Of a DNA stretch of 41,472 nucleotides, positions 14,143 through 25,878 are shown in pieces. Source of the DNA: Calcarisporiella thermophila CBS 279.70. Lineage: Eukaryota > Calcarisporiellomycota. The stretch lies in the NCBI RefSeq assembly GCF_041956535.1, contig NW_027192206.1, forward strand, positions 619,763 through 661,234. The letters run 5' to 3'. The notes beneath the pieces are model-generated. The model saw only the letters and a list, made by a program, of their open reading frames with translations, had not been told where the DNA came from and searched no databases. A program made the position numbers and the translations under genes. How positions within the stretch are numbered: the stretch's first letter is position 1; each line of letters starts with the position of its first letter.

Positions 14143-14541
14143 GCTTGATAAATAAGAACCTTTTACTTCTCCTTGAAGAATTAATAATATCGTGGCGTGT
14201 AATTTGAGTTTACTCTTTCTAGTAAACATATCGGTGTCATGAGGACGGCTATACTATAGCATTTTTCGACGAGTAATTAAAATAGCTTTAAAACCAATTT
14301 TGACCATGCTTGCTGCTTAATAGTTTTGAATTACAATGAAATTCCCTATATCAGTGCAAAGGTTCCACTTTTAATTCGATCTTTTACCAAATACATGTCC
14401 TATCTTTTCCTCTTTTAAGTAAGCCTTAATATTTTGTCGCATTTGTGGCAAAAAGTGGCACAGCATTATCTTTTAGAAGTCGCGTAATTTGGTCTGTTGG
14501 AATTACGCGTTAATAAAATAATATTGTAAATAAATTATACC
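14143..14541. other. Intergenic region
   Basis: About 400 bp of AT-rich DNA between two plus-strand genes. I see no gene and no clear motif beyond AT runs near 14510-14530 that could serve as the promoter of the next gene. Confidence 0.5.
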
Positions 14542-15413
14542 ATGACAGACAACGACAAATGCTACCCTACCACTTCATTGGAAGATGTTCTAACTCTCGC
14601 ATCCTCTCTTGAAATTGAGACTCCCGTGTCAACGGTATATGATCATTTGCCTTATTAGTAGATAAATCCCATATTCATCATCGACTGGTTAATTTAGTTT
14701 GAAGAACGAAGAAAACTAGATTCACAGCTAGAATTGGTAGATGCCATCGATGAAGCACTGGAATTGTCACTGGAATTGAACAAGGTAAAAAATAATAGCT
14801 TTTTTATAAAAAAATATGATTTATGCTTAGTATGGGTGTGCATACACTTAGACGAAAGGTGAAGTTGCTGCGAAGCAAGATTGGTTTCTGGCGAAGGACG
14901 TTTTACACCCTAATGAAATAGGTAATAACAGAATGTAATTCATCTCATTCAAAATCGGTTAGCTTATCATTGCACTAGATACAAAACTTCAGGAAATCAA
15001 TTCTCTTTCCATTCAACTTGAACAGTCCTTAGCAAGACAGGATGAAATGCTCATTCGATTGAAAGAACCTTATATTGGTCCACATATTTTCTTACCCGCC
15101 AAATACCACTCGTAATTATCTAGTGATTTTCTCCCTTCTATTTATATCTCACACTATTACTCTTCTTCTTATTTAAAGACAAGTATATGATCTCGTGACT
15201 GGAATGTTGAAGTATATCTCTCATCTCCCTCGTCATATCGACACCATTCGATGGCATCATGAGTTTGATACTGAAGATTTATTACGAGAACAAGAACGAA
15301 TATCTCACGAATTTGAAACAAGAACGGCAGTGTATGCCGCGATTCGAGAGAGGTTGGAGAGAGTGAGCCGATTAATGAGGGAAAGGGGCATAGAGGAATT
15401 GGAATGCCAGTAA
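14542..15413 (+). CDS. Coiled-coil protein, probable HAUS2/AUG2 augmin subunit
   Basis: Five exons (14542-14634, 14698-14784, 14852-14921, 14979-15111, 15179-15413) give 205 mostly helical, charged residues. The order of segments matches HAUS augmin-like subunit 2 of animals and plants. An FLAKDVLHP segment is followed by a helix that ends in RLKEPYIGPHIFLPAKYHSQ, which parallels the 'LQQP...VPVEAEYQ' block of plant AUG2. Next comes HIDTIRWHHEF, like its 'DFQWSQNF' segment, and a final helix pair. Augmin recruits gamma-tubulin to the side of spindle microtubules and has been described in some filamentous fungi. The match is by eye and short, so this is a candidate. The alternative is an unrelated coiled-coil protein. 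Confidence 0.55.
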
Positions 15414-16228
15414 CTTCCACGCTTTTTGCTGTAATTTACTACAATGAATTGTAAGATAATGTTATTTAGCATTAATATTTGATTAATTTTTATTTTTCAT
15501 ACAGCACAAATGAGAGTGGATTATCATATTCAAATAAAGTTGGACCGATGGTGAAAAGTTTTTTAACGCGATGGATTTGGGGAATATTAACGCTAAAGCA
15601 GTAGGTCTCCCCAGCACAACAACTCTTGCTTATGAACTATCAATATGGAATAGCCTGAGATCAGGAAATTTTCGATGTAAAAAATTGGTTTTTCATGAAA
15701 CTGGCTATCACTTTACACGCATCTTAATTTAAATGTATATCAAAAGCAGGATGCTGGAAGTAATATATCTTGAACAACGGATAGATTTATTACCGTAAAA
15801 ATACCTTGCCCTTCAACTATTTCAAGTCTTGAGCAAGCAGACCGTTTTGCCGACCCCCACAACTTCTCAGGCCTTATAGAAATGTTAACAAAAATAAGAT
15901 TGTGGTTTTTCCGTGAGGGTAATTAATGGTAGTAAATATTCTGGGTTATATATGACTAATGTGACAATAGTTTAAAAATGTAGCGGTGTTCTACTCTTTG
16001 GTAGATGCGTCATCTAGCAGTTATAAAAAGCACTTTCGCAAATTTGGATTGGTTTATTTCAAATTTATTCATTTTCTAAGTATATGAATTGCTTATACAT
16101 TCAAAACGAGTGATAAATTGACATGGACATATCACTACATGTATATATCAAAGGAAAAAAAATGTTATACTATTTGGAAAAATGCTCCTGGCCGTGTATT
16201 TGCCAACTAGCGCGTATTCCTCATGTTA
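15414..16228. other. Intergenic region
   Basis: About 815 bp of AT-rich sequence with no coding potential that I can support on either strand, and no RNA gene recognised. It lies downstream of both flanking genes, so it should contain two 3' ends. Confidence 0.5.
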
Positions 16229-16408
16229 CTACTTTCCAGGTTTCTTTTTCTTTTCGCCTTCTTTTTTACTCTTCTCCCCACCCTTCTTAGTCTCTTTATT
16301 CTTCTTTGTATCATTGCTACCAGGCTCGGACCGTATCGATTCACCTTTTGTTTCATTACCCTTTTGCTCGGGGATTTTAGTTTTGAGCTGGTCCTTGTTG
16401 CTTGACAT
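16229..16408 (-). CDS. Small Lys-rich hydrophilic protein (59 aa), hypothetical
   Basis: A minus-strand ATG at 16408 opens a 59-residue frame beginning MSSNKDQLKTKIPEQKGNE and ending in a dense Lys/Glu/Gly stretch (KEGEKKKKPGK). The composition is very unlike random translation of this AT-rich genome: it is almost free of hydrophobic residues and reads as a disordered, strongly basic protein. The plus strand over the same bases is a pyrimidine-rich tract. I recognise no family. It could be a whole small gene, or one exon of a longer one, since GTAGTAAC at its stop could act as a donor. Confidence 0.4.
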   Translation of the reverse strand: MSSNKDQLKTKIPEQKGNETKGESIRSEPGSNDTKKNKETKKGGEKSKKEGEKKKKPGK

Positions 16409-16935
16409 GTTATGTCTGGTTCGCGCTAGGTGGTTATAGGTAAGAGAGAAAAATGAAAGCCTGATCTGCTATATAGCTAGAGCGGTTTGATAAGGGGGAT
16501 ATATATCACCTGTTTATTAAGTTCATCTCTTATATTTCTCTTAAAATTTTTAGTGCAGCTCTTGCACGTCCAACTTTTTTTTATTCTGCTTGACTCCGAA
16601 TCTTCTGCATTGAGCAATCCATGACCCAAGCCTCAACATTAAATTTTAATTGGGATGAAATTTCAGATTGTTCGTGGAGAGCCGGTTTTTTTTATTTTTT
16701 ATATTTCGGGAAGAGCGTCCCTTTCTTTATTATCCACATCACATCTCATCATCACTCTCTCCTATTCTCTTACAATCCAGTAATTCTTCTCAGGTAATTT
16801 GAAATATATTCTCATTTCCGCACCATCTCTCCTTACTAACGCGTATCAATCCTTTTGTCCCCTTACTCTATTAGCTTGAATTATTTCATATTTGTCTTCC
16901 CTCTCTTTCTCCAATACACCTCAATTTAAACGGAA
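16409..16935. promoter_or_regulatory. Upstream region of the septin gene
   Basis: No gene seen. The last 250 bp before the septin ATG are rich in pyrimidine tracts (CTCTCTCC, TCTCCTTAC, CCCTCTCTTTCTCC), typical of fungal promoters. AT-rich TATATATC near 16500 lies on the side of the small minus-strand frame. Confidence 0.45.
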
Positions 16936-18251
16936 ATGATGGCCCACGTAATTACGGCTTTCGCGTTGTTTTTTCAGAGAATATTCCTTTCGAATTTACA
17001 TTCATCTCCTTTTGGTTTTTTTAGAGGCTCGGCGGTCGCAGGAAGAATGTCAAAAAAGGATTTCAATTCACCATCATGGTTGTAGGGGCATCAGGACTTG
17101 GTCGCACCACCTTCGTCAACACCCTTGTTGAGTCTGAGGTTCTCCAACACCGTGAAAATGATAATCCCGAACATGCTCATCAAGAGGAAGGGATACGCAT
17201 TAAACCTGTAACGGTGGAGCTTGATGAGGAGGGAGTGCGGATCTCCCTTACCATCGTGGACACACCCGGGTTTGGCGACAACATCGATAATGAATTCTGC
17301 TTCCAAGAAATTATGGGCTATCTAGAAAGGCAGTATGACGACATTTTAGCAGAAGAAACTCGCATAAAACGGAATCCACGGTTCCGGGATAACAGAGTGC
17401 ATGCGCTGCTCTATTTCATAACCCCTACTGGCCATGGGCTGCGAGAAATAGATATAGAGTTGATGCGACGACTGAGTCCCCGTGTGAATGTAATACCTGT
17501 GATTGGAAAAGCCGATACTTTTACACCCGAGGAGCTTAAGGAGTTTAAGAAAAAGGTAAGTCTATACACAAATCTCGATGCACCCAGTTTTGGATCTAAC
17601 TATAGTTGCAAATAGGTCATGGAGGATATTGAGTACTACAACATTCCCATCTATAATTTCCCCTACGATCCGGAGGAAGATGACGAGGAAACTGTGGAAG
17701 AAAATAGCGAACTTCGCGCTCTCCTTCCTTTCGGCATCATCGGAAGTGAAGAGGAGGTCATCGTCAATGGGCGCAAGGTACGCGGTCGGCAGTACCCATG
17801 GGGTGTGGTCGAAGGTAATTAATACCGCTGGAAGATTGCACTGACCTGTGGTAAAGCTAATTGTATCATTGCTGATGCTATAGTTAACAACCCTCGCCAC
17901 TCCGATTTTGAGCGCCTTCGCACCGCCCTTCTTACGACCCACCTAGAGGATCTCAAAGAAATCACCCACGACTTCCTTTATGAAAACTATCGTACCGAAA
18001 AACTGTCTCGCCACAATGCAAGCTCCCCTCAGGCAGATAACGATGGAGTGATTGCGCCCGAGGATATGACGAAGCAAACTGTGATGCTGAAGGAGGAACA
18101 GCTGCGCAAGGAGGAGGAGAAACTTCGCGATATAGAAATGCGTGTCCAACGTGAAATCATGGAGAAACGGAGAGAGTTGATCGCCAAGGAGGAGGCGCTA
18201 CGTAGCCTGGAGCAGAGACTTGCGGCTGCGCAGATGCAAACCGTTGAATAG
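16936..18251 (+). CDS. Septin, Cdc11/AspA class
   Basis: Four exons (16936-16947, 17025-17555, 17616-17814, 17884-18251) give 369 residues. The first exon codes only Met-Met-Ala-His. It is chosen because its splice joins in frame to RLGGRRKNVKKGFQFTIMVV. The GTPase domain has GASGLGRTT at 25-33 (Arg31 where Lys is usual, a known feature of Cdc11-type septins), DTPGFGD and GKAD. The septin unique element is represented by GVVEVNNPRHSDF and DFLYENYRTEKLS. A coiled coil (KEEQLRKEEEKLRDIEMR onward) closes the protein. Cdc11-type septins cap hetero-oligomers that form rings at division and branching sites. The intron in the middle has CTAAC near its 3' end, a normal branch site. It converges with the Rab6 gene. 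Confidence 0.92.
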
Positions 18252-18689
18252 AGGGGAGGGTTTCAAGGAAGCTTGGCTGAATTTTTAGACTGGCTGGATT
18301 ATTATTTTATTTCGTTAAAATAATATCAATCCCTCATATCGAATGCATTGATTTGTTTGTCTCCGTGAATATGGTGAGGTTATCTTTTCTTACCTTTTTT
18401 TGTTTTTCTTTTTCTTTGTTTCTCAATCCGTTTCTCTCTTCATTAAGTCCCTAATCATCTTTACAATCACAAATAATAAAAAATATTTTTAATGGGTCAT
18501 AGAATGTGTAATCGTTCTAAACACTCGCTATACTTTTTAGGGGAGAGAACTCGGGACCAGAGAATGGAAAAGTGTCACGGAAGAAAAGCAAAGTTAAAAG
18601 TAAAAAGAAAAAAAAAATAGAAAAGAAATACACATCACAGTAGAGCTAAGGCGGAAATAGTAAAAGAAAAAAAATCGAGGATATAGGAT
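18252..18689. other. Convergent intergenic region
   Basis: About 440 bp between the septin and Rab6 stop codons, with T-rich then A-rich tracts fitting two facing 3' ends. No gene seen. Confidence 0.5.
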
Positions 18690-19742
<1,053 letters not shown>

Positions 19743-20210
19743 CGCTTCAAAAAAGAATGAATAAAATATTATAAATTAAAATAGTCTCTCTATTCTTCAA
19801 AAATAGGTGGAGAAATAAAGGGTAGAACTATGCAGCTTGATAGATGCTATTTAAAAATGTGTAGAGTCAGAATGCTTTTAGGAGCAGAGCAGTTTGATGA
19901 GATCTAATCTAGCTTGAAATGCTAAATATGTTATGAAGAACGAGAGGTCGTTAGAAAAATGTGGCTAAGCCCCGTAGAAAGGAGGGGATGGAAAATCGGG
20001 GAAATCCAATATTCAATGACCGAATTTGCTTTCCGGTGGATTGTCTTGTCGTGTTCGTTAAAGAGCGCAGGTTAGAAACAATATAGTTAGCCTAATATAT
20101 TTATTTAGCTAAAGTCGCTTTGCATTTTTTCACCTTTGTCTCTTGCGTATTTATTCAACACTTTGTTTAGCATGAGCTAAAAAAATGACTCTCTATGCTT
20201 TATTAATGTT
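19743..20210. other. Intergenic region
   Basis: About 470 bp between two minus-strand genes. It should hold the Rab6 promoter and the 3' end of the Kex1-like gene. AT-rich, no gene recognised. Confidence 0.5.
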
Positions 20211-22689
20211 TTACAAACTTAATTCTTCTGTATCCACCGAATCTTCTAAAACCTCTCGATCGGCTTCATCGCTATCCTCTGCCAATAGTGGCTCTTCAGC
20301 CGCCAACGGCTCCAGTTCACTATACTCTGATACAGGAGGGTATTTCTGGAAATACGTGTGAATGTCCCCAATATGCAAGCGATAAATGCAGAATATGATG
20401 AGAATGGCTGAGGCTGAAAGCGAAATTAAAACAGTGATTCCCCTATTAAAGATGTGTTACCATTGCCATTTGCTGGAATTGAAAAAAAAAATAAACACGA
20501 AAAACACAATATCCTACATTGCTTCTGCTGCATCACGCTTTTTAACTGGTGGTGCTAGCTCCTAGTAAGATTCAACAATATTGACAAGTAGCGAAGTTAG
20601 AAATGCAATTACTAGGATAGAATTCATGTGGCGAATGGAAAACTCACCAATTGGCCTCTCTCTTGTTTCAATTCTCCTACACCAATAAACCAATTTATAA
20701 GCGCTTGCATTTCCTTCGGCCGATCATATGGCACCATATGTGATCCACCCCGAACTGTGATGTAGGTCATATTGCGCGACTTCTGTAGCGTACCTGCTCT
20801 GCGGCCATTCACATACCAGTAACGAGAAGGCGCAGAGAGACCACGCGCTTTATTCCATTCTAGAGATTCGAGCATATTCTTAGTGCCAATATGATTGCAA
20901 ATAAGATCCTGGTCTCCGCTAAGAAGAAAGACAATCTATTAGAGATGCATACCTGAGTACAAGTAAATTTATTTTTATTTACCTGTATATCATAACTGGG
21001 ATATGTGCTAATATGTTTGGTAGAAGTGTGTCAGGTGGAGGTGATGTATCCTCATCTAACTTCCTCCCGACAAGTGAAGAACATTCGACCCATCCCGATA
21101 TTTTCCCTTGAGCATGGATCGCCTTTAACACCACTTTCTGTCTAAGATATTTAGTAATGTCTTTGAGTTCAAAGGGCCAGTTGATACCACAGCTTGGATA
21201 AAGATCAATTCCACGAATGTCATATTCATTAATGCAGTAATTTCTGCCATTTTTCCTATGTTTATGTAAAAATTAGATAGAAGAAGAGTAAAGAAAAATA
21301 GTAAATGAGCAGTGAAAGTCGAGGACAAAATTTACCTTGTAACAGTATTGTCAAGTATGGTTTGGAGGATATTCTCACATGCATCCATGTGAATTCGGAT
21401 TCCTTCTTTGAGCTGCCGCCTGTGGCAATTGGTCACCAGTTTTTCCACTTCTCCCTTCGCATTGCCCTTCAGGATACCTTTTTCCACGCTATATGTATAA
21501 TATGCCTGGTACTGTTGGGGAAAAATAGCATCCATTAGAATTTTCCTGGATTTTATTCTTGTATATTCCAGCTCAAAATAATAATAGAATACTTGATGTT
21601 TTGGTGATATCCATGGATTCCCCATTGCAATCCCACGAATATTATAGGTGTGTTTTACAGAGTTTCGCTTCAAAATCTCAGAGGTGATATAGGGTATATA
21701 AACTCCAGCGAAACTCTCGCCCGAAATATATAACTATGAAATAAATGCAATCAATTCCCGGATAAGCAAAGGAAAGGAGAGCAGGTATTACATCATAGTT
21801 CTTATAGTAGGGGAATAACTTAAGGAACTTGTTAAAGAATATCATGAACTGATCCACCACCTTGGTTTTATATAACAAAAGGTTAGAATTGATAAGAGAG
21901 CCTGCAACCTCATATGATCATTTTAAAACCATCACCTCGCTCATCTTTGTGACATATGCGTCAGTTTTAGCATAACTTAAGCCTGTTCCTACGGGTTGGT
22001 CAACTAATCAGGCAATTTTGTTATATTCTAATGCATGAGGAAGTGGAAGGCCTGAAGTTACCAAAGAGCACACTTGCATATTCATTCCAAGTGCCCTCGT
22101 TATAAGTGAGGGTAAGATCAGGTTGCATACGATAGGGACCGTTTTCTAGAAAGATACCATCCTCGCTAAATAGAAATATTAAATTAGTGTTCGTTTCAGG
22201 CAATATTCTTCATAAAGCTCGACGCACCTTGAGCTTCAAAACAATTTGTTAAAGATTAGAAAAATAAGCAATTAAAAAAGAAAATATGAGTAATATACAA
22301 CTATACCATCCAGGACCTAAAGACGAAATACTGGTTATAAACAGTTTAAGAGGCAAGAGGAAAGATGCCTACCCCCATTAAGCCATACAATTAACTTATC
22401 ACCCCTCGCCTTAATCTGTCTCTCAAACAACCAGAAGAATATATGTGCATCCGAAGAGAGGTCTATTTCAATATGGCCAGCATACTGCTTCAGGTGGAGA
22501 TTTGCTGGCATCCCAGGCAGCTCTTTCACTAAGTAATCCTGGGCTGTAATGGAAAAGGGAGAAGCCATTTCATTTCAACTAGTCCGAGAATTACAACATT
22601 TCATAAAAAGAGCGACCTTGCCTGCCAGCCATGACTAATAATGAGACCCACCCCCACGCAGCCAGCTGAATCCATAACCTCCACAACAT
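20211..22689 (-). CDS. Kex1-like membrane carboxypeptidase, S10 family
   Basis: Thirteen exons (22689-22617, 22543-22373, 22316-22307, 22233-22228, 22165-22062, 22003-21936, 21860-21792, 21733-21593, 21511-21336, 21255-20983, 20918-20648, 20561-20518, 20442-20211) give 545 residues. A signal segment (MLWRLWIQLAAWGWVSLLVM) is followed by DYLVKELPG, typical of Kex1. The catalytic triad is Ser174 (GESFAG), Asp368 (GDQDLICN) and His424 (GGSHMVPYDRP). A transmembrane helix lies at 470-489, followed by an acidic cytosolic tail, so the enzyme should trim C-terminal Lys/Arg from Kex2 products in the trans-Golgi. Exons 3 and 4 are 10 and 6 nt and together complete NGGPGCSS. The intron at 21592-21512 is 81 nt, in frame and without stops. 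An alternative start at 22807 would need another intron. Confidence 0.85.
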
Positions 22690-22856
22690 CACTTCTGTAA
22701 ATGAACGTATAAGGACAATTATATTCGATAGTGTAATTGTAAAATATGAAATGAATCTCCAATTGGGAAATATTTAATATCCAGCAAAGCCACAAATTCA
22801 CTGGCATTTTATTCTATTCAATTCTCTTCTATGATTCAGTTGGCCATATATTTCAA

Positions 22857-24045
22857 TTAGGATGATATACGCTTCAGGCTAGATATGGCCTCAGCTCCGC
22901 TCCGTATTGTTTCAAATAGCGATTGCATTCGAGAATGCTCGTCCAAAGGAGTATTGTCGACTTTTTGACGAAGAAGATCGATGCGGTGAAGGAGAGTATC
23001 AATTGTACTAGCAACAACATCGGAGGTATCTGGTGTATAAGAAGCTTGATCCAAATTCGGAGCAGATTTCGGAAGGGAGTTTTTGTGAAGTAGAGATGAT
23101 TCAGGGAGTTCGGGTTGTAGAGAGTAAGATCCTGGTGTCTGTATTGATCGAAAGGAGTTAGCTTTACATCTTTTTGCTGGGATCTACGGAAAATAAGTAC
23201 TGAAAACATTAATGGATGCCTTTGAGAAGAGCATCATATAATATAGTGTACTTATTTTCACATAAGACATCCAAAAAAAAGTTCCATGCAATCTATAAGC
23301 GGAATAGAATATAACTTACATCACTGACATCCTCAGCCTTCCTTTTATCGCTCGTATTCTGGGCCTTTACACTCTCTTTTTTCCCCTCAGAATCAAGTGT
23401 CAATGTATCTCCTACCTTCACATAATACCGACCGCACACTACACACATACACCGTTTCTCTCGATTTCTTAATAATGGTATCTATATATATACATTTTCT
23501 GTCAGCAGTCTATTGAAAAACAATACCATTCTATTGACATACTCCGTAGCATGTCTCATTAATGCAAGAATCGTTCAATAGGGCCCACCCTTGAAGCATT
23601 TTTTCGCCAATAAGCTTGGTAGCCTTTTCGGATTGCTCTCTCCTTGCTTGCTTTTCATCTTCTATTATTTTTGCCTTTTCATTTGCAATTTCATACTCCA
23701 ATTCCCTATCTCCTATCATTTCCTCATTATTATTATGTACGAAAGATGCCGAGACTTGATCATTTGTTATATTTGCAGGGGATGATTTTGAAGGGGGCAC
23801 GGAATCCGTAGAACATCGCACACATATATATTTATCCTTGTCATTGAAAGATCGCATCAACGGGACACCGCAGTTGGGCGTAGAGCAAACCACATCGGTT
23901 AGGATCTGGACATTGTTAATTAGTCAAATTATTCAAATGAATTAGGCACATGAATAGAAATGCTCACCCAGCCTTTCAGAAGGTATTGTCCTATTGAAGC
24001 GGTAATAGAATCGTGAGATTTTGGCTCTGGGGCAAACGTCGTCAT
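22857..24045 (-). CDS. ZNRD2/SSSCA1-like protein with two zinc ribbons
   Basis: Four exons (24045-23968, 23905-23543, 23481-23320, 23183-22857) give 309 residues. Two copies of the Auto_anti-p27 (ZNRD2) motif are present, each reading 'LL.GW.L....C-x4-C..PL.R...C-x2-C'. The first has Cys33, 38, 54 and 57. The second has Cys140, 145, 160 and 163, next to KMLQGWALLNDSC. Between them is a charged helix, probably a coiled coil (ELEYEIANEKAKIIEDEKQ). The C-terminal 140 residues are polar with a final helix. Human ZNRD2 has a single such domain and is poorly understood, with links to centromere and tankyrase. The third intron is 136 nt, the longest in this set, so a missed small exon is possible. 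The start is set by the MTTFAPEPKSHDSITASIGQ frame running into GQYLLKGW. Confidence 0.72.
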
Positions 24046-25878
24046 TAAAGCAATTATCGGGCGAAAAGTGCAATATCGAAGATGGCTATTAAGTTATAAA
24101 ATTTGTTTTTGCGGCTTAGCTTTAACTACTAATGAAATCCAAGGCTCCCAATGGATATTATAGTATTAATATAAATTATATCACAAATCATTAACTAAAA
24201 TGACGATGAGTATACGAGACAAAGAAATAAGTTGAGACGAAAGGAATATCACGTATAGGGATCTTTATCGCAATTTAAAAAATTCGACATCGGTAGTAAG
24301 TTTCTCATCAATATGATAACTCTTCATTTTTTTAATATTTCAACCTAGCGCGAGTAAAAACTCTTAAAAATCACGCTCATATAAAGTATTTTTATTATTT
24401 TTATCTTGCATCATAATGTAGGAATGCAGACAATTCTCCAAATAGCAGCTTAAGAACTTGCTTATCTGGATTTGCGCTGCTTAGATCAGGATATCTAGTG
24501 TGATAAGGTGAAAGAATTGAGATTCATTGTTAAACCGAAAATGAATGTTATATTCGATAGAAACATAGAATTGCCCCACGTTAAGCTTGTCAACCAGAAT
24601 TACATATTAGGCACATCCAAATTTCAAATTTTTTAAAGATTGTCATCCCGCGAGTCTCAACTAGATGGGCAAGGGCAATTTCATGTACAAGCTTATCTCT
24701 TTGAACACTTTTTAGAAAATCGATAGAGAAAGGAATGATTTCGAAATCGTTTCACTATTGCTTTCAACTCACCAATTATGCTTTCTGCACATGAAAAACT
24801 GCTCTAAGGAAAACATCTTTAAGAAGTAAGCTGTTGGCATGTGATGCACGATCACAGCATACAAGCTTGCTAAGCTCCTTCTCTATATTAATGTTGGAGG
24901 AAAGTGAATTGTGTGTTTTCGTGGGTAGAACTGAACGTTTTGGAAACATTGGACTATCATAATTAAAGCATTCAATTCACCCAAAGAGGTCAACCCAGGG
25001 ATTAATTTGGAAAAACTATATATAGACTATTGGTAATACCCAACATTTGCGGCTACATCAGCAAAAATACTATGCTGTTCACATCGCTACGCTGGCTTCA
25101 GTAGCAAGCGCCGTGTAAGATCAAGCTCCACTTGCTCCGGCACTCTGCCTTGTTGAGTTTGCAATTTCATCTAATAATTCTAGCTTAAGCTCAACCTAAT
25201 AGCCTGCCCTTATAAATAAACTTTATGAGGTCCTTCCTCGCAATAGCCGCCGTGCTATTCAATCCTAGCAGCGCTTTAACAAGAGAAAGAGGCCTCGCTT
25301 TGTCGCTGCTAGTCCATCTAAAATGGACAGCCCCGGCACAAAATTGACATCCTCGGTCTTTGAAAATATATTACGAAATGGTAGCTCCTTGCTGCTCTTC
25401 CATGTGTATGCTTCAGGAAAATGGATTGGAAAAATCATTTCGTGCAACCTTCCCGATTTTCCAAACTTTGATCACAGTAGAATAAGGAAGTGTGTGTGGC
25501 TGAAGGCGATCTGATTCAAATCAAAAAAGAAAATTTGGTTTGGAATACCTATCGAGAAACACCAAACAAGCAGTTGTCAGCTTGCTACAGCTGCACTCGG
25601 GCTTGGGCGACCAGCGTCACTTTGCGCGGTCTCATCTTGCGAGCCAGGGCTTTAGCATGGTGTTTCCAGGAATCCAAGTCGTGGGCACGAGCATGAGCAA
25701 ATACCTTCAATCACAGCCAATGGCACGACGAAGAATTGACCACATGGGAAATCTTGCTTAGAAAGTTAAATTCAACCAGCTATCAGGGAGAGATCTTGGA
25801 GCGGGCCAACTCTTATTTAATGCCCTTGAACATTAAATCGGGAAGCCTCAACCTTTTCTCTCCTTTCTTTTCACAAGC
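24046..25878. other. Long intergenic region with unassigned short frames
   Basis: No gene I can support. TTATAAATAAA at about 25209 precedes an ATG at 25225 whose first codons look like a signal peptide (MRSFLAIAAVLFNPSSAL), but the frame stops after about 40 codons. Frames at 25323-25514 and 25540-25761 stay open and are less AT-rich than the surroundings, suggesting a decayed or unspliced gene that I do not recognise. An 8-bp inverted repeat (ATTTAATG at 25815, CATTAAAT at 25831) and a pyrimidine tract lie just before the next gene's ATG. Confidence 0.35.

Noticed and set aside
20464-20475. A 12-nt micro-exon in the Kex1-like gene before the transmembrane exon
   Set aside because: It would leave an 18-nt intron; skipping it gives a continuous frame and an intact transmembrane helix.
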